Part shown: in pieces, positions 9,011 to 20,017 of the stretch
How positions within the stretch are numbered: position 1 is the stretch's first letter
Layout: each line of letters starts with the position of its first letter
Source: Granulicella sp. WH15
GTDB taxonomy: Bacteria > Acidobacteriota > Terriglobia > Terriglobales > Acidobacteriaceae
NCBI RefSeq assembly: GCF_009914315.1
Contig: NZ_CP042596.1
Location: 3,596,001 to 3,660,000 of the forward strand
Length of the DNA: 64,000 bases
Direction of reading: 5' to 3'
The notes under the pieces: generated by a model
Told to the model about the DNA's origin: nothing
Seen by the model: the letters and a program-made list of their open reading frames with translations, nothing else
The model's database searches: none
Translations under genes and position numbers: made by a program

Positions 9011-10375
9011 TTATGAATGCACCTGAACTACTCCCTGCTTCGGTGCCCAGGGCAACTCGGCGGATTGAAAAAGGTATACGGTCAGAACCGTTATCATCGG
9101 TTCAAGGGGATGTCGAAACCGCGCCTGCACCGTGACGAAGTAGTAGACGAACGGCACCGTGAGAAAGGCCCAGAAAAACAGCCAAGCCCCTGGGATGCGT
9201 CGCCGCAATGCAAGTGCCAGTCCCAGCAGGCCTCCCAGGCTGATGAAACTGAAATTGGCCTCTCGAATGACTTCGACAAGCAACTTATTTTCAATGGGAT
9301 GTGGAACGCTGGCCCAGAAGAAGTAGACCCGCTGGAGAGCATGAGCCCAAAATATTTCAGGATGTTCGCGAATGATGACGTTCGCCCTCTCGCCCTGCTC
9401 CTTGCTGTATGCGACTTCGCCCAATCGTTCATAACGCTGAAAGTCCGGATCTTTTTCAGCCATTGAAAGCGTGGCCATCCATGGAAAACCTCGATTGGAA
9501 AGCTGTACGGATTCAAAAAGCTCCGCGCCAAAGTTAGCTCTCATCGGAACAAAGGCGTGGAACGCAAACCAGTTCCGCACGATCCAGGGAGTCACAATGA
9601 TTCCGCAACACGCACCCGCCAGAACAGCATTTCTAAGGGACCTGCCGGCATGAAGTTTTATCTCCGGCCAGATCATCCATAGCCCGCAAAATGGCAGGAA
9701 TGTCAGCAACGAACTATTCGAGAGAGCAAGAAGTCCCCACAACACTCCAAACAAGCCCCAGTTTCTGGACGTCTGGCCGCTGGCGTTGTCGTTACTCGGT
9801 GAGCCTATTCCACGGACTCGTAGCGCGATGACAAAAATCCACGAGAAGAGAGCCGTACTGAGCGACATCTCCCACACCCAATGGATCGCATACTGGATTG
9901 CTGCAGGATAGAGCGCCCAAAGCCATCCCGACCATAGAGCGATCTTCATTCCCCGTTCGTTGCGGCCGAAGCATCGCCACCCAATTTCGTAAACAGCGGG
10001 TGCAATAGCAGCCGATAGAAGGCTGTTGATGGCCAGAATCACCCAGCCGGACTTCAAGGAATAGATTCCAAATAGTTTAAATACGCCTCCCAATAAGAGT
10101 GGGTAGAGAGGGGGAACCCACGCCGTGGGCCCACTGTGGCCATTGAAGGGGTCAGCGTATCCATACCCGGTTGCCAGGGCCCTTGCAACACGGCCCATCT
10201 CCCAACCAAACTCGAAATGGTCGAGATGCGCCCGCATCTGATACTTCCGCGCAACTGTCATAAACAGAACGCGGACAGCAAATGCGATCCAGAACATTCG
10301 GCGCGGCAAGTTCGCCCCGGAGTAATCGCCGCGCATCCATGCGACCAGACTCTCTATACGTTTGCGAATCGTCAT
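9011..10375 (-). CDS. Membrane glycosyltransferase (GT39/ArnT-like)
   Basis: This 454-residue protein has about ten to eleven hydrophobic segments. The N-terminal lumenal or periplasmic loop carries acidic residues (HLDHFEFG, about residue 51) followed by GRVARAL and GYGYADPFNG, the pattern seen in polyprenyl-phosphate-sugar transferases of the GT39/PMT clan. Such enzymes take a lipid-linked sugar and add it to a lipid, glycan or protein outside the cytoplasmic membrane. The classical DE pair at that site is not obvious, so the exact family is uncertain. No good ribosome site precedes the ATG. It is cotranscribed with the epimerase. Confidence 0.75.
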   Translation of the reverse strand: MTIRKRIESLVAWMRGDYSGANLPRRMFWIAFAVRVLFMTVARKYQMRAHLDHFEFGWEMGRVARALATGYGYADPFNGHSGPTAWVPPLYPLLLGGVFKLFGIYSLKSGWVILAINSLLSAAIAPAVYEIGWRCFGRNERGMKIALWSGWLWALYPAAIQYAIHWVWEMSLSTALFSWIFVIALRVRGIGSPSNDNASGQTSRNWGLFGVLWGLLALSNSSLLTFLPFCGLWMIWPEIKLHAGRSLRNAVLAGACCGIIVTPWIVRNWFAFHAFVPMRANFGAELFESVQLSNRGFPWMATLSMAEKDPDFQRYERLGEVAYSKEQGERANVIIREHPEIFWAHALQRVYFFWASVPHPIENKLLVEVIREANFSFISLGGLLGLALALRRRIPGAWLFFWAFLTVPFVYYFVTVQARFRHPLEPMITVLTVYLFQSAELPWAPKQGVVQVHS

Positions 10376-11353
10376 TGATAGACATTTTAGTCGACCGCCT
10401 GACGCCCGCGCTCTGGCGGAATGTGATTAGCTGTCTTGTTTTGACGATCAAAGCGATTTACCTGGCCAGGCCTGTGTCCAATGCCGTGGCCTGGATGCTG
10501 ATCGGGTAAGTGCTCGTCTCTTCCTGGGCTGAGATATTGCGGCAGACTAGCGTCTTCTCCGATCAAAGAAAACCGATAGACGACACCAACGGCTAAGGAT
10601 TTCGAGTAGAGATGACCGGAATCTGTGACCGGCGATGACAGGAGTGCCCGCGGCTTTCGGTGACGGAACAGCAACAGAGGTAAGGTTACACAAACGATGG
10701 CGGCCGCCATTGTCCCCTCTCCTGTGCTTCTCTTCAGCAGGGCAGACTTGATCAGATTCGACGAGAGCCCCCGAGGTACTGGCTTCATCGTTAGTAGAGC
10801 CGCCATGCGATGCCCGAGCCGCGATCAGTAGAACTGATATCGCCGTCGACCTGAACCACCGTGTCCATGTGGCAACCTCCAATTGGAGCTCGAGATGGAA
10901 CCAAGAGTCCCAGCGACCGCAGACACAGGCCAAAAGTTTGCAACGAAGAGCTTGATTGATCGGAAGAATGACCTTTCTGACGACAAGCTCGTGAGTCGGC
11001 CCCCCAGTTGTCGATAACAGGCCTTAACGTAAATCGACTAGCTGTCGTCTGAAAGACGGAGGGCTTAGACCCGGCGGCGGAAGCTAAATAGAAAGACCAA
11101 GTTTCGGATGGCAGATTATCCAGAGTGCAAGCGTACTTTTTGTCATGTAAGGTGCTTCGGTACGCCTTACCCCAGGCCATCTACGACGCAGGCTATCCGG
11201 ATGACGAAGGCAAACACCCTATCAGATACAATCAGAAGCAATTTGGACGGCGAACACCGTGTCGGTTTGAGTCGACGTCCTTCATCTGGAATCACAGGTC
11301 TGTCACAGGAAACTAATATCTTCATCCTCAGATAAATCCGAGAGAGGCAGCGG
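10376..11353. other. 978-base stretch without a convincing gene
   Basis: Several short open frames exist on both strands, but none has a recognisable domain. On the minus strand a 25-codon frame at 10791-10868 has a good ribosome site (GGAGG, 6 bases before ATG). Close behind it is a frame beginning MKPVPRGL that runs to 10387. Their amino-acid make-up (many Arg, Ser, His and Pro) does not look like a folded protein. The stretch could be a decayed gene, a leader for the kinase gene, or non-coding RNA. Confidence 0.4.
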
Positions 11354-14300
11354 ATGGGACAAAACAGAGATGTGCCCAATGACACACCTAAGCAGCTCCG
11401 AGATGATTATGCCCTGCATGAAAGTCAGGAGCGTTTCCGCTTGTTGGTGGAGAATGCGGTTGACGATTTTTTCCTTCACGATGAGCATGGGAACTTTCTC
11501 GATGTAAACGAACGAGCCTGCCGAAACCTGGGATATTCCCGTGACGAATTACTAGGCATGTCGGCAATCGATGTGTCTACGGACCTGACTCTCCAGGAAA
11601 AAGAAGATATCTGGCGACGCACACAGCCGGGCGAAGCCATCACGGTCACAACCCACCATCGTCGGAAAGATGGCTCTAGTTTCCCGGTGGAAGTGCGTAT
11701 CTCCTGTCTTGCATTGGACGGACGCAAGATATTTATGGGACTGGCACGGGATATCTCCGCCCGGGTCAAGGCCGAAGAGGAGGTCCGTCAGCTTCATGCC
11801 GAGTTGGAACGGCGTATCGCCGAGCGTACAACCCAGCTACGCGAAATCACCGACAGGCTGCAGGCCGTGATGGACAGCGCGACCGATGCTATTTTTCTGA
11901 AAGATCGAGAGGGACGTTTCCTCTTGTTCAACCTGGCCGCACAGCGCTTTACCGGATTGAGTTCCGACGATGTGCTGGGCAAGACCCCGGTTGATCTGTT
12001 TGGAGAGGTGGCGGGCGGTAAGATTTTGAAGCAAGAAGCCGCGGTGATGGAAAGCGGTGAAGCCAGGACAGTAGAAGAAACGCTGAACATGAGAGGAACG
12101 GACAAGGTGTTCCTTGCCAACCGGAGCCCACGTCGGGATGCGGACGGCAGAATCATCGGGCTTGTCGGAATATCCCGGGATATTACCGATCGCAAGCTGG
12201 TTGAGCGTGAATTACGCACGCAACGGGAACGCCTCGCATTAGCCACCCAGGTCAGTGGGTTAGGCGTCTGGGACTACGATATCGAGGCGAATACGTTGTA
12301 CTGCGACGAACGCTGGTACGAAATTCTGGGACGTGATCCCTCCCAGCCGGCTAAGTCGATCGAGGAGTTCAAGGAATGGATTCATCCCGATGATGCGGAT
12401 TATGCGACAGCGGTCAATCTGACAACATTGGCTGAACTCCTGGCACATCACGAGCAATACAGTATTATTTTTCGGATCGTGCGACCAAATGGGGAGATCC
12501 GTTGGCTTCGCTCTGCCGCGTGCCTGGTTGAGGGAAACACCGGGCTGCCTAATCGCGCCATCGGCGTAGTTGCCGACATTACAGAAAGTCATTTAGCCGA
12601 GGAGAGGCTACAACAAAGTTATGACGCCTTGCGCAAGGCTGAAAGGCTGGCTCGGGTAGGTTCATGGGAGCTGGACTTGCGGACCGGCCAGTTTACTACG
12701 TCGGAGATGCTTTATGAGCTAAACGGGGCCGATCCAAATGGGCCTCCACTGACGGTGGCGGATCTCCAGCGGCTTGTGGCCCCCAAGAGCCTGGGCAAGT
12801 TGAACGAAGCGATACAAAACTGCCTCGAGACGGGGCAGCCCTACGCACTTGACGTCGAGCATCTTCGACCGGACGGTACATCCTTCGCCGCGCATATCAA
12901 GGGACAAGTCATTCAGGAAGAGAATGGCAAGGTCGTCAAGCTATCGGGAACCGTGCTGGATATCAGCGAGCGTGAGGAAGCCCGCGCGCAACTTACAGCT
13001 TTGGCAGATAATGTACCGCTAAGCGCTATTTATCGTCTTGAGGCAGCGGCGACGGACAGTATCATCTTTAGCTATTTGAGTGCCGGTATCGAATCTTTGA
13101 TAGGTATTCCCGCAGAGGAAATTGTCGCGGACCCGCATAAGTTTTTGGAGGCGATCCACGAAGACGATCTATGCGAATATTGGGCCAAGGCGAACCATGC
13201 GATTATGCGGTCCGAGGTCTTTGACCATGCCTTCCGTGTCCGGAAACAAGATGGACATATCCTCTGGGTCCATTGCCGTTCCGCACCCCGCGTCCAATCC
13301 GATGGTCGCACAGTGTGGGATGGAATTATCCGGGACATCACGCATGAACGCGAAGCAGCCGAATTGCTCTCACGCGCGAAAAGCGAAGCCGAAGCAGCAG
13401 AACGAGCGAAGAGCGAATTTCTTGCCGCGATGAGTCATGAAATTCGTACCCCGATGAATACCGTCATCGGGATGACGCGCTTGGCGTTGCAGACGGACCT
13501 TTCCAGCAGGCAGCGAAATTACCTCGAGAAGATAGATGCCTCCGCCAGGAGCTTGCTGGGCATCATCAATGACATTCTGGACTTCTCCAAGATCGAGGCG
13601 GGTAGTCTGCAATTGGAGGACACCGATTTCACTCTCGAATCCGTATTGGAAGCCGTGTCTACGGCAACCACCTTTCGCGCAGATGAAAAGGGGCTGGAGA
13701 CGGTTTATCTGATTGCCCCGGATGTGCCACGCAACTTGCGCGGTGATCCTTTGCGGTTGTCTCAGATTCTGATCAATCTTGTTGGAAATGCTGTGAAGTT
13801 CACATCGGAGGGCGAGGTCGTTATCTCTGTGGACCTGATGCCTAACGAACCGATGCTTCGCTTCCGCGTTCGTGATACCGGCATTGGGCTGTCGGTCGAT
13901 CAGATATCTCCTCTTTTCCACCCCTTCACGCAGGCTGATGCCGGAACTTCCCGACACTATGGCGGGACTGGCCTTGGTCTTTCCATCTGCAAACAACTCG
14001 TCGAAAAGATGGGGGGGACGATCGGTGTAGAAAGCGAACTTGGAAAAGGAAGCACCTTCTATTTCAGCATTGAGTTGCGCCACGGACGTAAGGCAATATC
14101 CCGCGATGTCGCTGCCCCTGCCCTAAGGAACCGTGTGGTTCTGGTTGTCGATGACAATACCACCGCTCGCGAAAGCCTGTCCAGAATGGTGGAGATGTTT
14201 GATATGACGGCAGTTAGTGCCTCTTCCGGTGTAGAGGCGCTCGAGGCTTTACACGAAGCCTCGGCTTCAAACCACCCCTATGATCTTGTCCTGATGGACT

Positions 14301-15598
14301 GGCGGATGCCGGAGATGGATGGAATTGAGGCAGCGCGACGGATTCGAGAAGATAAAACACTGAGCCATGTGCCTGCAGTACTGATGGTAACCGCCTATGC
14401 GCGGGAAGAGGTTGAGCGTCAGGTTGAGATGCTTGGACTTCAGGGACTCCTCATCAAGCCGATCACCGAATCCATGATGTTCAACGCCCTTCAGCATATC
14501 TTCGGGAGTGACCACAAGGCCGATATGCAGGAGGTTAAACATCGAGGAACAACTCCGCGAATACTTATGGGCAAACGCATATTGGTCGTCGATGACAATG
14601 CGCTTAACCAAGAGGTGGCGACTGACTTTCTGACGCTAGCTGGCGCGGAAGTAGATACCGCCAATAGCGGAATTAAGGCGCTGGAGCGACTAACGCAACA
14701 GCATTATGATGCAGTGCTGATGGACGTGCATATGCCGGAGATGGATGGCTTACAGGCTACGCGCGAAATCCGCCGCAATCCTGAATGGGCTTCGCTTCCG
14801 GTGATCGCACTAACAGCCCAAACGCTCTCTGAAGATCGTGCAGCGATTCTGCAGGCGGGCATGACCGCCTATCTCCCCAAGCCGATCGACGAGACATTGC
14901 TCTACTCAACTTTGATGGAACTATTGAATGGAGGTGCAACTGACACACGATCTACAGAATCCAACTCCGAAAAGGAGATGCCGGTTGCGCCATTCGATTC
15001 TGCTGAAGCGCTTAAGCGCGTTGGCGGTAGTCAGGAGCGGCTTCATCGTTTGCTGCGGGGTTTTCTGCGAGATTTTTCCAATATGCCTGATCGACTAGAA
15101 GCGGCTCTTTCTCGTGGCGAGTGGACGACGCTTCACGAACTGGCCCACCTTGTGAAAGGTACGGCGGGTTACCTCGGAGCGCAATCGCTGATCAAAAGTG
15201 CCGAGGCTTGTGAAATCGCAGACCGGCGAAAAGATTACACGGATATGGCAATACATGCACAATCGTTGGTCGAACAAATGAAAGAAGTTCTTCTCTTCCT
15301 CGAGGTCGAACTCGCGGCGCAACCGATGCCACTTCTTAAACATTCTTTTCCATCTGAAGCAGGAGATAAGCAGATAATTAGGGCATTGCTGGCTGAGATT
15401 GACCCCTTATTGCTGCAAGGTGACTACGCAGCCGAGGCAATGCTGGATAAGTTGGGCCGTCTCATCACGGGAGGCCAGGAGTCCACACTCCTCGAAAATA
15501 TTAGGAGCCATTTCGAAAATTTAGAACTCGATCAGGCAAGTACGCTCATCTCGCTCCTAAGAAACCGATTGTTCTCCGACGGAGAAACAGTGCTATGA
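11354..15598 (+). CDS. Hybrid sensor histidine kinase, PAS x5-HisKA-HATPase-REC-REC-Hpt
   Basis: This 1414-residue protein has no clear membrane segment and so is probably a cytoplasmic sensor. Five PAS/PAC-like units lie at about 25-145, 170-285, 295-415, 425-545 and 555-680, separated by short coiled coils. The HisKA box SHEIRTPMN puts the phospho-acceptor at H695. The ATPase domain (about 790-915) has the N box [15 protein letters not shown] and GGTGLGL. Two receiver domains have D982 and D1124, both in a MPEMDG context. An Hpt domain has H1265 in [10 protein letters not shown] helical tail ends the protein. GAGAGG lies before the ATG. The gene overlaps the next by ATGA, which marks the likely phosphorelay target. 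Confidence 0.95.
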   Translation: MGQNRDVPNDTPKQLRDDYALHESQERFRLLVENAVDDFFLHDEHGNFLDVNERACRNLGYSRDELLGMSAIDVSTDLTLQEKEDIWRRTQPGEAITVTTHHRRKDGSSFPVEVRISCLALDGRKIFMGLARDISARVKAEEEVRQLHAELERRIAERTTQLREITDRLQAVMDSATDAIFLKDREGRFLLFNLAAQRFTGLSSDDVLGKTPVDLFGEVAGGKILKQEAAVMESGEARTVEETLNMRGTDKVFLANRSPRRDADGRIIGLVGISRDITDRKLVERELRTQRERLALATQVSGLGVWDYDIEANTLYCDERWYEILGRDPSQPAKSIEEFKEWIHPDDADYATAVNLTTLAELLAHHEQYSIIFRIVRPNGEIRWLRSAACLVEGNTGLPNRAIGVVADITESHLAEERLQQSYDALRKAERLARVGSWELDLRTGQFTTSEMLYELNGADPNGPPLTVADLQRLVAPKSLGKLNEAIQNCLETGQPYALDVEHLRPDGTSFAAHIKGQVIQEENGKVVKLSGTVLDISEREEARAQLTALADNVPLSAIYRLEAAATDSIIFSYLSAGIESLIGIPAEEIVADPHKFLEAIHEDDLCEYWAKANHAIMRSEVFDHAFRVRKQDGHILWVHCRSAPRVQSDGRTVWDGIIRDITHEREAAELLSRAKSEAEAAERAKSEFLAAMSHEIRTPMNTVIGMTRLALQTDLSSRQRNYLEKIDASARSLLGIINDILDFSKIEAGSLQLEDTDFTLESVLEAVSTATTFRADEKGLETVYLIAPDVPRNLRGDPLRLSQILINLVGNAVKFTSEGEVVISVDLMPNEPMLRFRVRDTGIGLSVDQISPLFHPFTQADAGTSRHYGGTGLGLSICKQLVEKMGGTIGVESELGKGSTFYFSIELRHGRKAISRDVAAPALRNRVVLVVDDNTTARESLSRMVEMFDMTAVSASSGVEALEALHEASASNHPYDLVLMDWRMPEMDGIEAARRIREDKTLSHVPAVLMVTAYAREEVERQVEMLGLQGLLIKPITESMMFNALQHIFGSDHKADMQEVKHRGTTPRILMGKRILVVDDNALNQEVATDFLTLAGAEVDTANSGIKALERLTQQHYDAVLMDVHMPEMDGLQATREIRRNPEWASLPVIALTAQTLSEDRAAILQAGMTAYLPKPIDETLLYSTLMELLNGGATDTRSTESNSEKEMPVAPFDSAEALKRVGGSQERLHRLLRGFLRDFSNMPDRLEAALSRGEWTTLHELAHLVKGTAGYLGAQSLIKSAEACEIADRRKDYTDMAIHAQSLVEQMKEVLLFLEVELAAQPMPLLKHSFPSEAGDKQIIRALLAEIDPLLLQGDYAAEAMLDKLGRLITGGQESTLLENIRSHFENLELDQASTLISLLRNRLFSDGETVL

Positions 15599-16503
15599 CT
15601 GCTGCCGACCGTCCGACAATTCTTGTCGTCGATGATGAACGCATCAATCGATGTGTCTTGGCAGACCTTTTTCAGAATGAATATCGTGTCCTGCTTGCCA
15701 AGGATGGACCGACAGCACTACGCCGTGCTGTTGACGAAAAAATTAGCTTGATTCTGCTTGATGCGTCGATGCCGGAAATGGACGGGTATGAGGTGCTCCG
15801 CAGGCTGACGGCGGATGAGCGCACAAGAAACATTGGGGTAATTTTTGTAACGGGACAGATCGAAGACGAAGATGAAGAACGTGGTCTTCTGCTGGGCGCG
15901 GTGGATTACATTACTAAGCCCATTCGTCCTTTACTGGTCCGGGCGCGAGTGCGTAATCATCTTAAGTTGGTGCATCAGCGTGAGGAGTTAGAGCGTCTCT
16001 CACTACAGGATGCATTGACCGGGATATCCAACCGTCGCAGTTTTGACCACGCATTCGAGCAAGCTTGCCGCCATATCGAACGAAGCGGAGTCCCCTTCGG
16101 CCTGGCTATGATCGACGTCGATCATTTCAAGTACTACAACGACCGATATGGCCACGGCGCAGGTGATGAGGCACTCCGGAAAGTGGCACATGTGCTTGCT
16201 GCTGCTGCTCGAAGACCCTATGACCTGGTCGCACGCTACGGAGGAGAGGAATTCGTCCTGCTCTTATCGAGCGGCGATAATTTCATCGGGATGCTGGAAA
16301 AGATACGGGCCGAAGTCGCTCTGCTGGGGATCGTCCACGAGGCGTCGGAAGTTGGTCATCTGACAGTTAGTTGTGGTGGCGTCGTCGCCAGCGTCGAAAG
16401 TGCAAGAAAACCCGCTGATCTTCTTGCACAGGCTGACAATGCCCTTTATCAGGTCAAAAAAAATGGACGGAATGCAGTTCTTGTCCACGATACTTCAAAA
16501 TAA
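15595..16503 (+). CDS. Response regulator with diguanylate cyclase (REC-GGDEF)
   Basis: This 302-residue output protein has an N-terminal receiver (about 1-125, phospho-acceptor D56 in LLDASMPEMDG, switch Lys in YITKPI). A short coiled linker leads to a GGDEF domain (about 140-298). The active-site signature is GGEEF at 216-220, a catalytically competent variant. An RxxD inhibitory site (RPYD) sits five residues before it, so product feedback by c-di-GMP is expected. The architecture is that of PleD/WspR-type cyclases with one receiver. The start overlaps the stop of the hybrid kinase (ATGA), with GGAG upstream, so translation is coupled. The likely phosphate path is H695, D982 or D1124, H1265, then D56. 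Confidence 0.95.
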   Translation: MTAADRPTILVVDDERINRCVLADLFQNEYRVLLAKDGPTALRRAVDEKISLILLDASMPEMDGYEVLRRLTADERTRNIGVIFVTGQIEDEDEERGLLLGAVDYITKPIRPLLVRARVRNHLKLVHQREELERLSLQDALTGISNRRSFDHAFEQACRHIERSGVPFGLAMIDVDHFKYYNDRYGHGAGDEALRKVAHVLAAAARRPYDLVARYGGEEFVLLLSSGDNFIGMLEKIRAEVALLGIVHEASEVGHLTVSCGGVVASVESARKPADLLAQADNALYQVKKNGRNAVLVHDTSK

Positions 16504-16919
16504 AACTTGACTGTAGATATCGTGACGATACATCTCAGCGCCAGAGGAAGCAGAGAGATCTATCGTGGTCACCTGACAGCAGCAGTTGACCGGGCGTTAA
16601 CACACGGTGGACGAATGTCAGTCGATGCGAATATAGAGAATCTCAACTGTTGCCGACAAGCCAACGCGCTCATTGAAGTGTGAATCGCGCGTTGATGAAA
16701 GAAATTTCATCTTATGGTTGAAATCACAGCCCGGCGAGAGTCGGTTTTTTTGCTTCAAGCAGAGGCTTGTCCTGCCGGACGGACCCACTACGCGCGGAGC
16801 AGTCACTTCGTGACGTGTATACCTTGTCTGGGGATATGTATACCTTGTCTGGGTAATATAGGCTGCTAGGGTCCTCCCGCTGGTCGGAAATGGGCATCTC
16901 AATTCCAGAAAGAGCTTCT
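16504..16919. promoter_or_regulatory. Upstream region of the glp operon
   Basis: No gene is supported here. The main structure is a pair of direct repeats TGTATACCTTGTCTGGG at 16816-16832 and 16837-16853, exactly 21 bp apart and 67 bases before the glpK start. Two helical turns between identical sites suggests a regulator binding one face of the DNA. A small palindrome TATCGTGACGATA lies at 16518-16530, after the cyclase gene. Confidence 0.5.
16816..16853. repeat. 21-bp-period direct repeat before glpK
   Basis: Two perfect 17-base copies of TGTATACCTTGTCTGGG are separated by 4 bases. Position and period fit an operator pair for a glycerol-responsive regulator, but no glpR-like gene is in the window. 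Confidence 0.6.
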
Positions 16920-18419
16920 ATGGCACAGTACGTACTCGCACTCGACCAAGGAACCACCAGCTCACGCGCCGTCCTCTTCAGCCACGACGGCCGCATCGCA
17001 GGCATGGCCCAGCACGAGTTCGCCCAGCACTTCCCCGCTACCGGCCAGGTCGAGCACGACCCCATCGACATCCTGACCACGCAGATCAACGCCGCCGTCG
17101 AGGTGCTGGCGCACGCGCACGTCCGCCCACGCGACGTGGTTGCGCTCGGCATCGCCAACCAGCGCGAGACCACCATCGTCTGGGACCGCGAGACGGGCAA
17201 GCCGGTCTACAACGCCATCGTCTGGCAGGACCGCCGGACCGCCGCATTCTGCGAGCAGCTCCTTCACGATGGCCACGAAGACGCGATCCGCAGCAAGACC
17301 GGCCTGCTGATCGACCCGTACTTCTCCGGCACCAAGGTAACGTGGATTCTGGACCACGTAGACGGAGCCCGCGCTCGCGCCGAAGCGGGTAAGCTCGCCT
17401 TCGGCACCGTCGATAGCTGGCTGATCTGGAACCTGACCAGCGGCAAGCGGCACATCACCGACCGCACCAACGCCTCGCGCACACTGCTGTACAACATCGT
17501 CGAGGACCGCTGGGACAGCGACCTGCTCGAGTTGCTCCGCATCCCCGCCAGCATGATGCCGGAGGTGGTCTGGTCGAGCGAGCCGGTGGGCCGGGTGACG
17601 ACCTCGCTCGGCCTCGGCGAAGTGGAGATCGCGGGCATCGCCGGAGACCAGCAGGCGGCGCTCTTCGGTCAGCTCTGCGTGCGGCCGGGCGACGCCAAGA
17701 ACACCTACGGCACAGGCTGCTTTCTGCTACAAAATATCGGCGACAACTTCACACTCTCGAAGGAGCGGCTGATTACCACCATCGCATGCAGCGCGGAGCA
17801 CAAGCTGCAGTACGCACTCGAAGGCAGCATCTTCGTCGGCGGCGCGGTGGTGCAGTGGCTGCGCGACAAGATGCAGTTCTTCGAGAAGGCTCCCGACATT
17901 GAGGCGATCGCAGCCAGCGTGGAAAGCTCGAACAACGTGATGCTCGTGCCCGCGTTCACCGGTCTGGGCGCGCCGCACTGGGACCCGTACGCCAGCGGCA
18001 TGATGATCGGCCTGCAGCGCAGCACGGAGATCGGGCACATCGCGCGGGCGGCGCTCGAGAGCATCGCCTTCCAGGTGACCGACGTGCTGCTGGCGATGCA
18101 GCACGATACCGGCACCGTCTCGAAGATGCTGCGGGCCGATGGCGGCGCGGCGGCCAGCGATATCCTGATGCAGTTTCAGGCCGACCTGCTGGGCATCCCG
18201 GTGGAGCGGCCTGCGATCCTCGAGACCACAGCGCAGGGAGCGGCCTATCTGGCCGGACTTGCCACCGGCTTCTGGAGCAGCGTGGACGAGATCGCAAAGA
18301 CTCGACCCGCCGGGCAGGTGTTTACTCCGCAGATGGAACCGGAGACAGCAAAGAAAAAGTACGCCCGATGGCAGGACGCGGTGGGCAGGGCTAAAGGCTG
18401 GAATAGGGAGACCGCATGA
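16920..18419 (+). CDS. glpK: Glycerol kinase
   Basis: This enzyme phosphorylates glycerol to sn-glycerol 3-phosphate with ATP in the cytoplasm. It has 499 residues, the usual length. The FGGY-kinase N-terminus is LALDQGTTSSRA, and the C-terminal half has the conserved GLGAPHWDPYA and the ATP-site region ADGGAAASD. The ATG at 16920 matches the family's MAQYVLALDQG start; an in-frame ATG 30 bases upstream would add an unconserved tail. It is the first gene of glpK-glpD-glpF, joined to glpD by a 4-base ATGA overlap. Confidence 0.97.
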   Translation: MAQYVLALDQGTTSSRAVLFSHDGRIAGMAQHEFAQHFPATGQVEHDPIDILTTQINAAVEVLAHAHVRPRDVVALGIANQRETTIVWDRETGKPVYNAIVWQDRRTAAFCEQLLHDGHEDAIRSKTGLLIDPYFSGTKVTWILDHVDGARARAEAGKLAFGTVDSWLIWNLTSGKRHITDRTNASRTLLYNIVEDRWDSDLLELLRIPASMMPEVVWSSEPVGRVTTSLGLGEVEIAGIAGDQQAALFGQLCVRPGDAKNTYGTGCFLLQNIGDNFTLSKERLITTIACSAEHKLQYALEGSIFVGGAVVQWLRDKMQFFEKAPDIEAIAASVESSNNVMLVPAFTGLGAPHWDPYASGMMIGLQRSTEIGHIARAALESIAFQVTDVLLAMQHDTGTVSKMLRADGGAAASDILMQFQADLLGIPVERPAILETTAQGAAYLAGLATGFWSSVDEIAKTRPAGQVFTPQMEPETAKKKYARWQDAVGRAKGWNRETA

Positions 18420-20017
18420 AGCGCAGTGAGATGATCGCTCGGATCAAAGAACGTACCGAGCCCTGGGATATAGTCGTCATCGGCGGCGGAGCGGTGGGCG
18501 CGGGCGTGGCCGTCGACGCCGCCTCGCGCGGGCTGGACGTGCTGCTGGTCGAGCGCGAAGACTTCGGCAAGGGTACGTCGAGCCGCGCCACTAAGCTGGT
18601 CCACGGCGGCGTCCGCTATCTCGAGCAGGGCAACGTCTCACTGGTGATGGAGGCTCTGAAAGAGCGCGGTCTGCTGCTGCGCAACGCACCGCATCTTGTT
18701 CATGACCTGCCCTTCGTGGTGCCCAACTACTCGTGGTGGGAGGCGCCGTTCTACGGCATCGGCATGAAGGTGTACGACCTGCTGGCAGGCAAGTACAACT
18801 TCGGCCGCTCGCGCATCCTCTCCTTTGAAGAGACACTGGAGCGGCTGCCGACGATCCAGCATGAGGGACTGCGCGGCGGCGTGCTGTACCACGACGGCCA
18901 GTTCGATGACACGCGCCTGCTGATCCACCTGCTGGCCACCGCGGTGGACCACGGAGCCACCGTGGTGAACTACGTCGCGGCGGTAGAGCTACAGAAGGAT
19001 GCAGATGGGTTCCTCAACGCAGTCGTGGTGGAGGATCGCGAGTCCGGCGAGCGGCTTACCGCGCAGGCCAAAGTCGTCGTGAACGCGACCGGCATCTTTA
19101 CCGATGAGACGCGGCGGCTCTCCGAACCCGGCGCTCCGGCGATGGTCAGCCCGAGCCAGGGCATCCACCTGGTCTTCGACCGCTCGTTCCTGAGCGGCGA
19201 CACCGCCATCATGGTGCCGCACACCAGCGATGGCCGCGTGCTCTTCGCGATCCCCTGGCACGACCGCACGCTGGTCGGCACGACCGACACGCCCATCGAG
19301 CAGCCTTCGTACGAGCCGCTGCCGCTCGAGGAGGAGATCGAGTTTGTCCTGGAGACGGCGGGCCAATACCTGAGCCGCCCGCCTGCACGCAAGGACGTGC
19401 TCAGCATCTATGTGGGGATTCGACCGCTTGTGAAAGCTGCCGGAGCCGAGGGTAGCAAGACGTCAGCGCTCTCGCGGGACCATACCATTCAGATCGACGG
19501 CGCGGGGCTGCTGACCATCGTGGGCGGCAAGTGGACCACGTACCGGCACATGGCCGAGGACTGCGTGGACCACGCGATTACACTCGGCAGCCTGAAGGAC
19601 ACGCCCTGTGTCACCGCCGACCTGCACGTCCACGGGTACCTCCAGAACGCACAGGAGCTGGGCGCGCTCGCGGTCTATGGAACGGACGCCGCAGCCGTTC
19701 AGGCACTGGCGAACGAGCGGCCCGAGCTGGCCGAGAAGCTGCATCCCGAGCTGCCGTATATCGGCGCGGAGATTGTCTGGGCGGCGCAGCACGAGATGTC
19801 GCGCACGCTCGATGACGCGCTGGCGCGGCGCACCCGCGCACTGCTGCTGAACGCACGGGCTACAGTCGAGGCCGCCCCGAAGGTCGCGGAGCTGCTGGCC
19901 GCAGAACTGGGGCGCGATGCGGGCTGGGCCGAGGAGCAGGTTCGGAGCTTTACGGAGCTGGCACAACAGTACATCCTCTCCCCCGGCGCGTCTCCGGCCA
20001 AGGTGCGGGAAGCATGA
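18416..20017 (+). CDS. glpD: Aerobic glycerol-3-phosphate dehydrogenase (FAD)
   Basis: This 533-residue FAD enzyme oxidises glycerol 3-phosphate to dihydroxyacetone phosphate and passes electrons to the quinone pool at the inner face of the cytoplasmic membrane. The FAD-binding fold opens with VVIGGGAVGAGVAVDAA at about residues 22-38. GTSSRATKLVHGGVRYLE is the conserved DAO-family segment after it. Later conserved parts are ATGIFTDE and GGKWTTYRHMAED. GGGAG precedes the ATG, which overlaps the glpK stop; its own stop overlaps glpF in the same way. Confidence 0.96.
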   Translation: MKRSEMIARIKERTEPWDIVVIGGGAVGAGVAVDAASRGLDVLLVEREDFGKGTSSRATKLVHGGVRYLEQGNVSLVMEALKERGLLLRNAPHLVHDLPFVVPNYSWWEAPFYGIGMKVYDLLAGKYNFGRSRILSFEETLERLPTIQHEGLRGGVLYHDGQFDDTRLLIHLLATAVDHGATVVNYVAAVELQKDADGFLNAVVVEDRESGERLTAQAKVVVNATGIFTDETRRLSEPGAPAMVSPSQGIHLVFDRSFLSGDTAIMVPHTSDGRVLFAIPWHDRTLVGTTDTPIEQPSYEPLPLEEEIEFVLETAGQYLSRPPARKDVLSIYVGIRPLVKAAGAEGSKTSALSRDHTIQIDGAGLLTIVGGKWTTYRHMAEDCVDHAITLGSLKDTPCVTADLHVHGYLQNAQELGALAVYGTDAAAVQALANERPELAEKLHPELPYIGAEIVWAAQHEMSRTLDDALARRTRALLLNARATVEAAPKVAELLAAELGRDAGWAEEQVRSFTELAQQYILSPGASPAKVREA

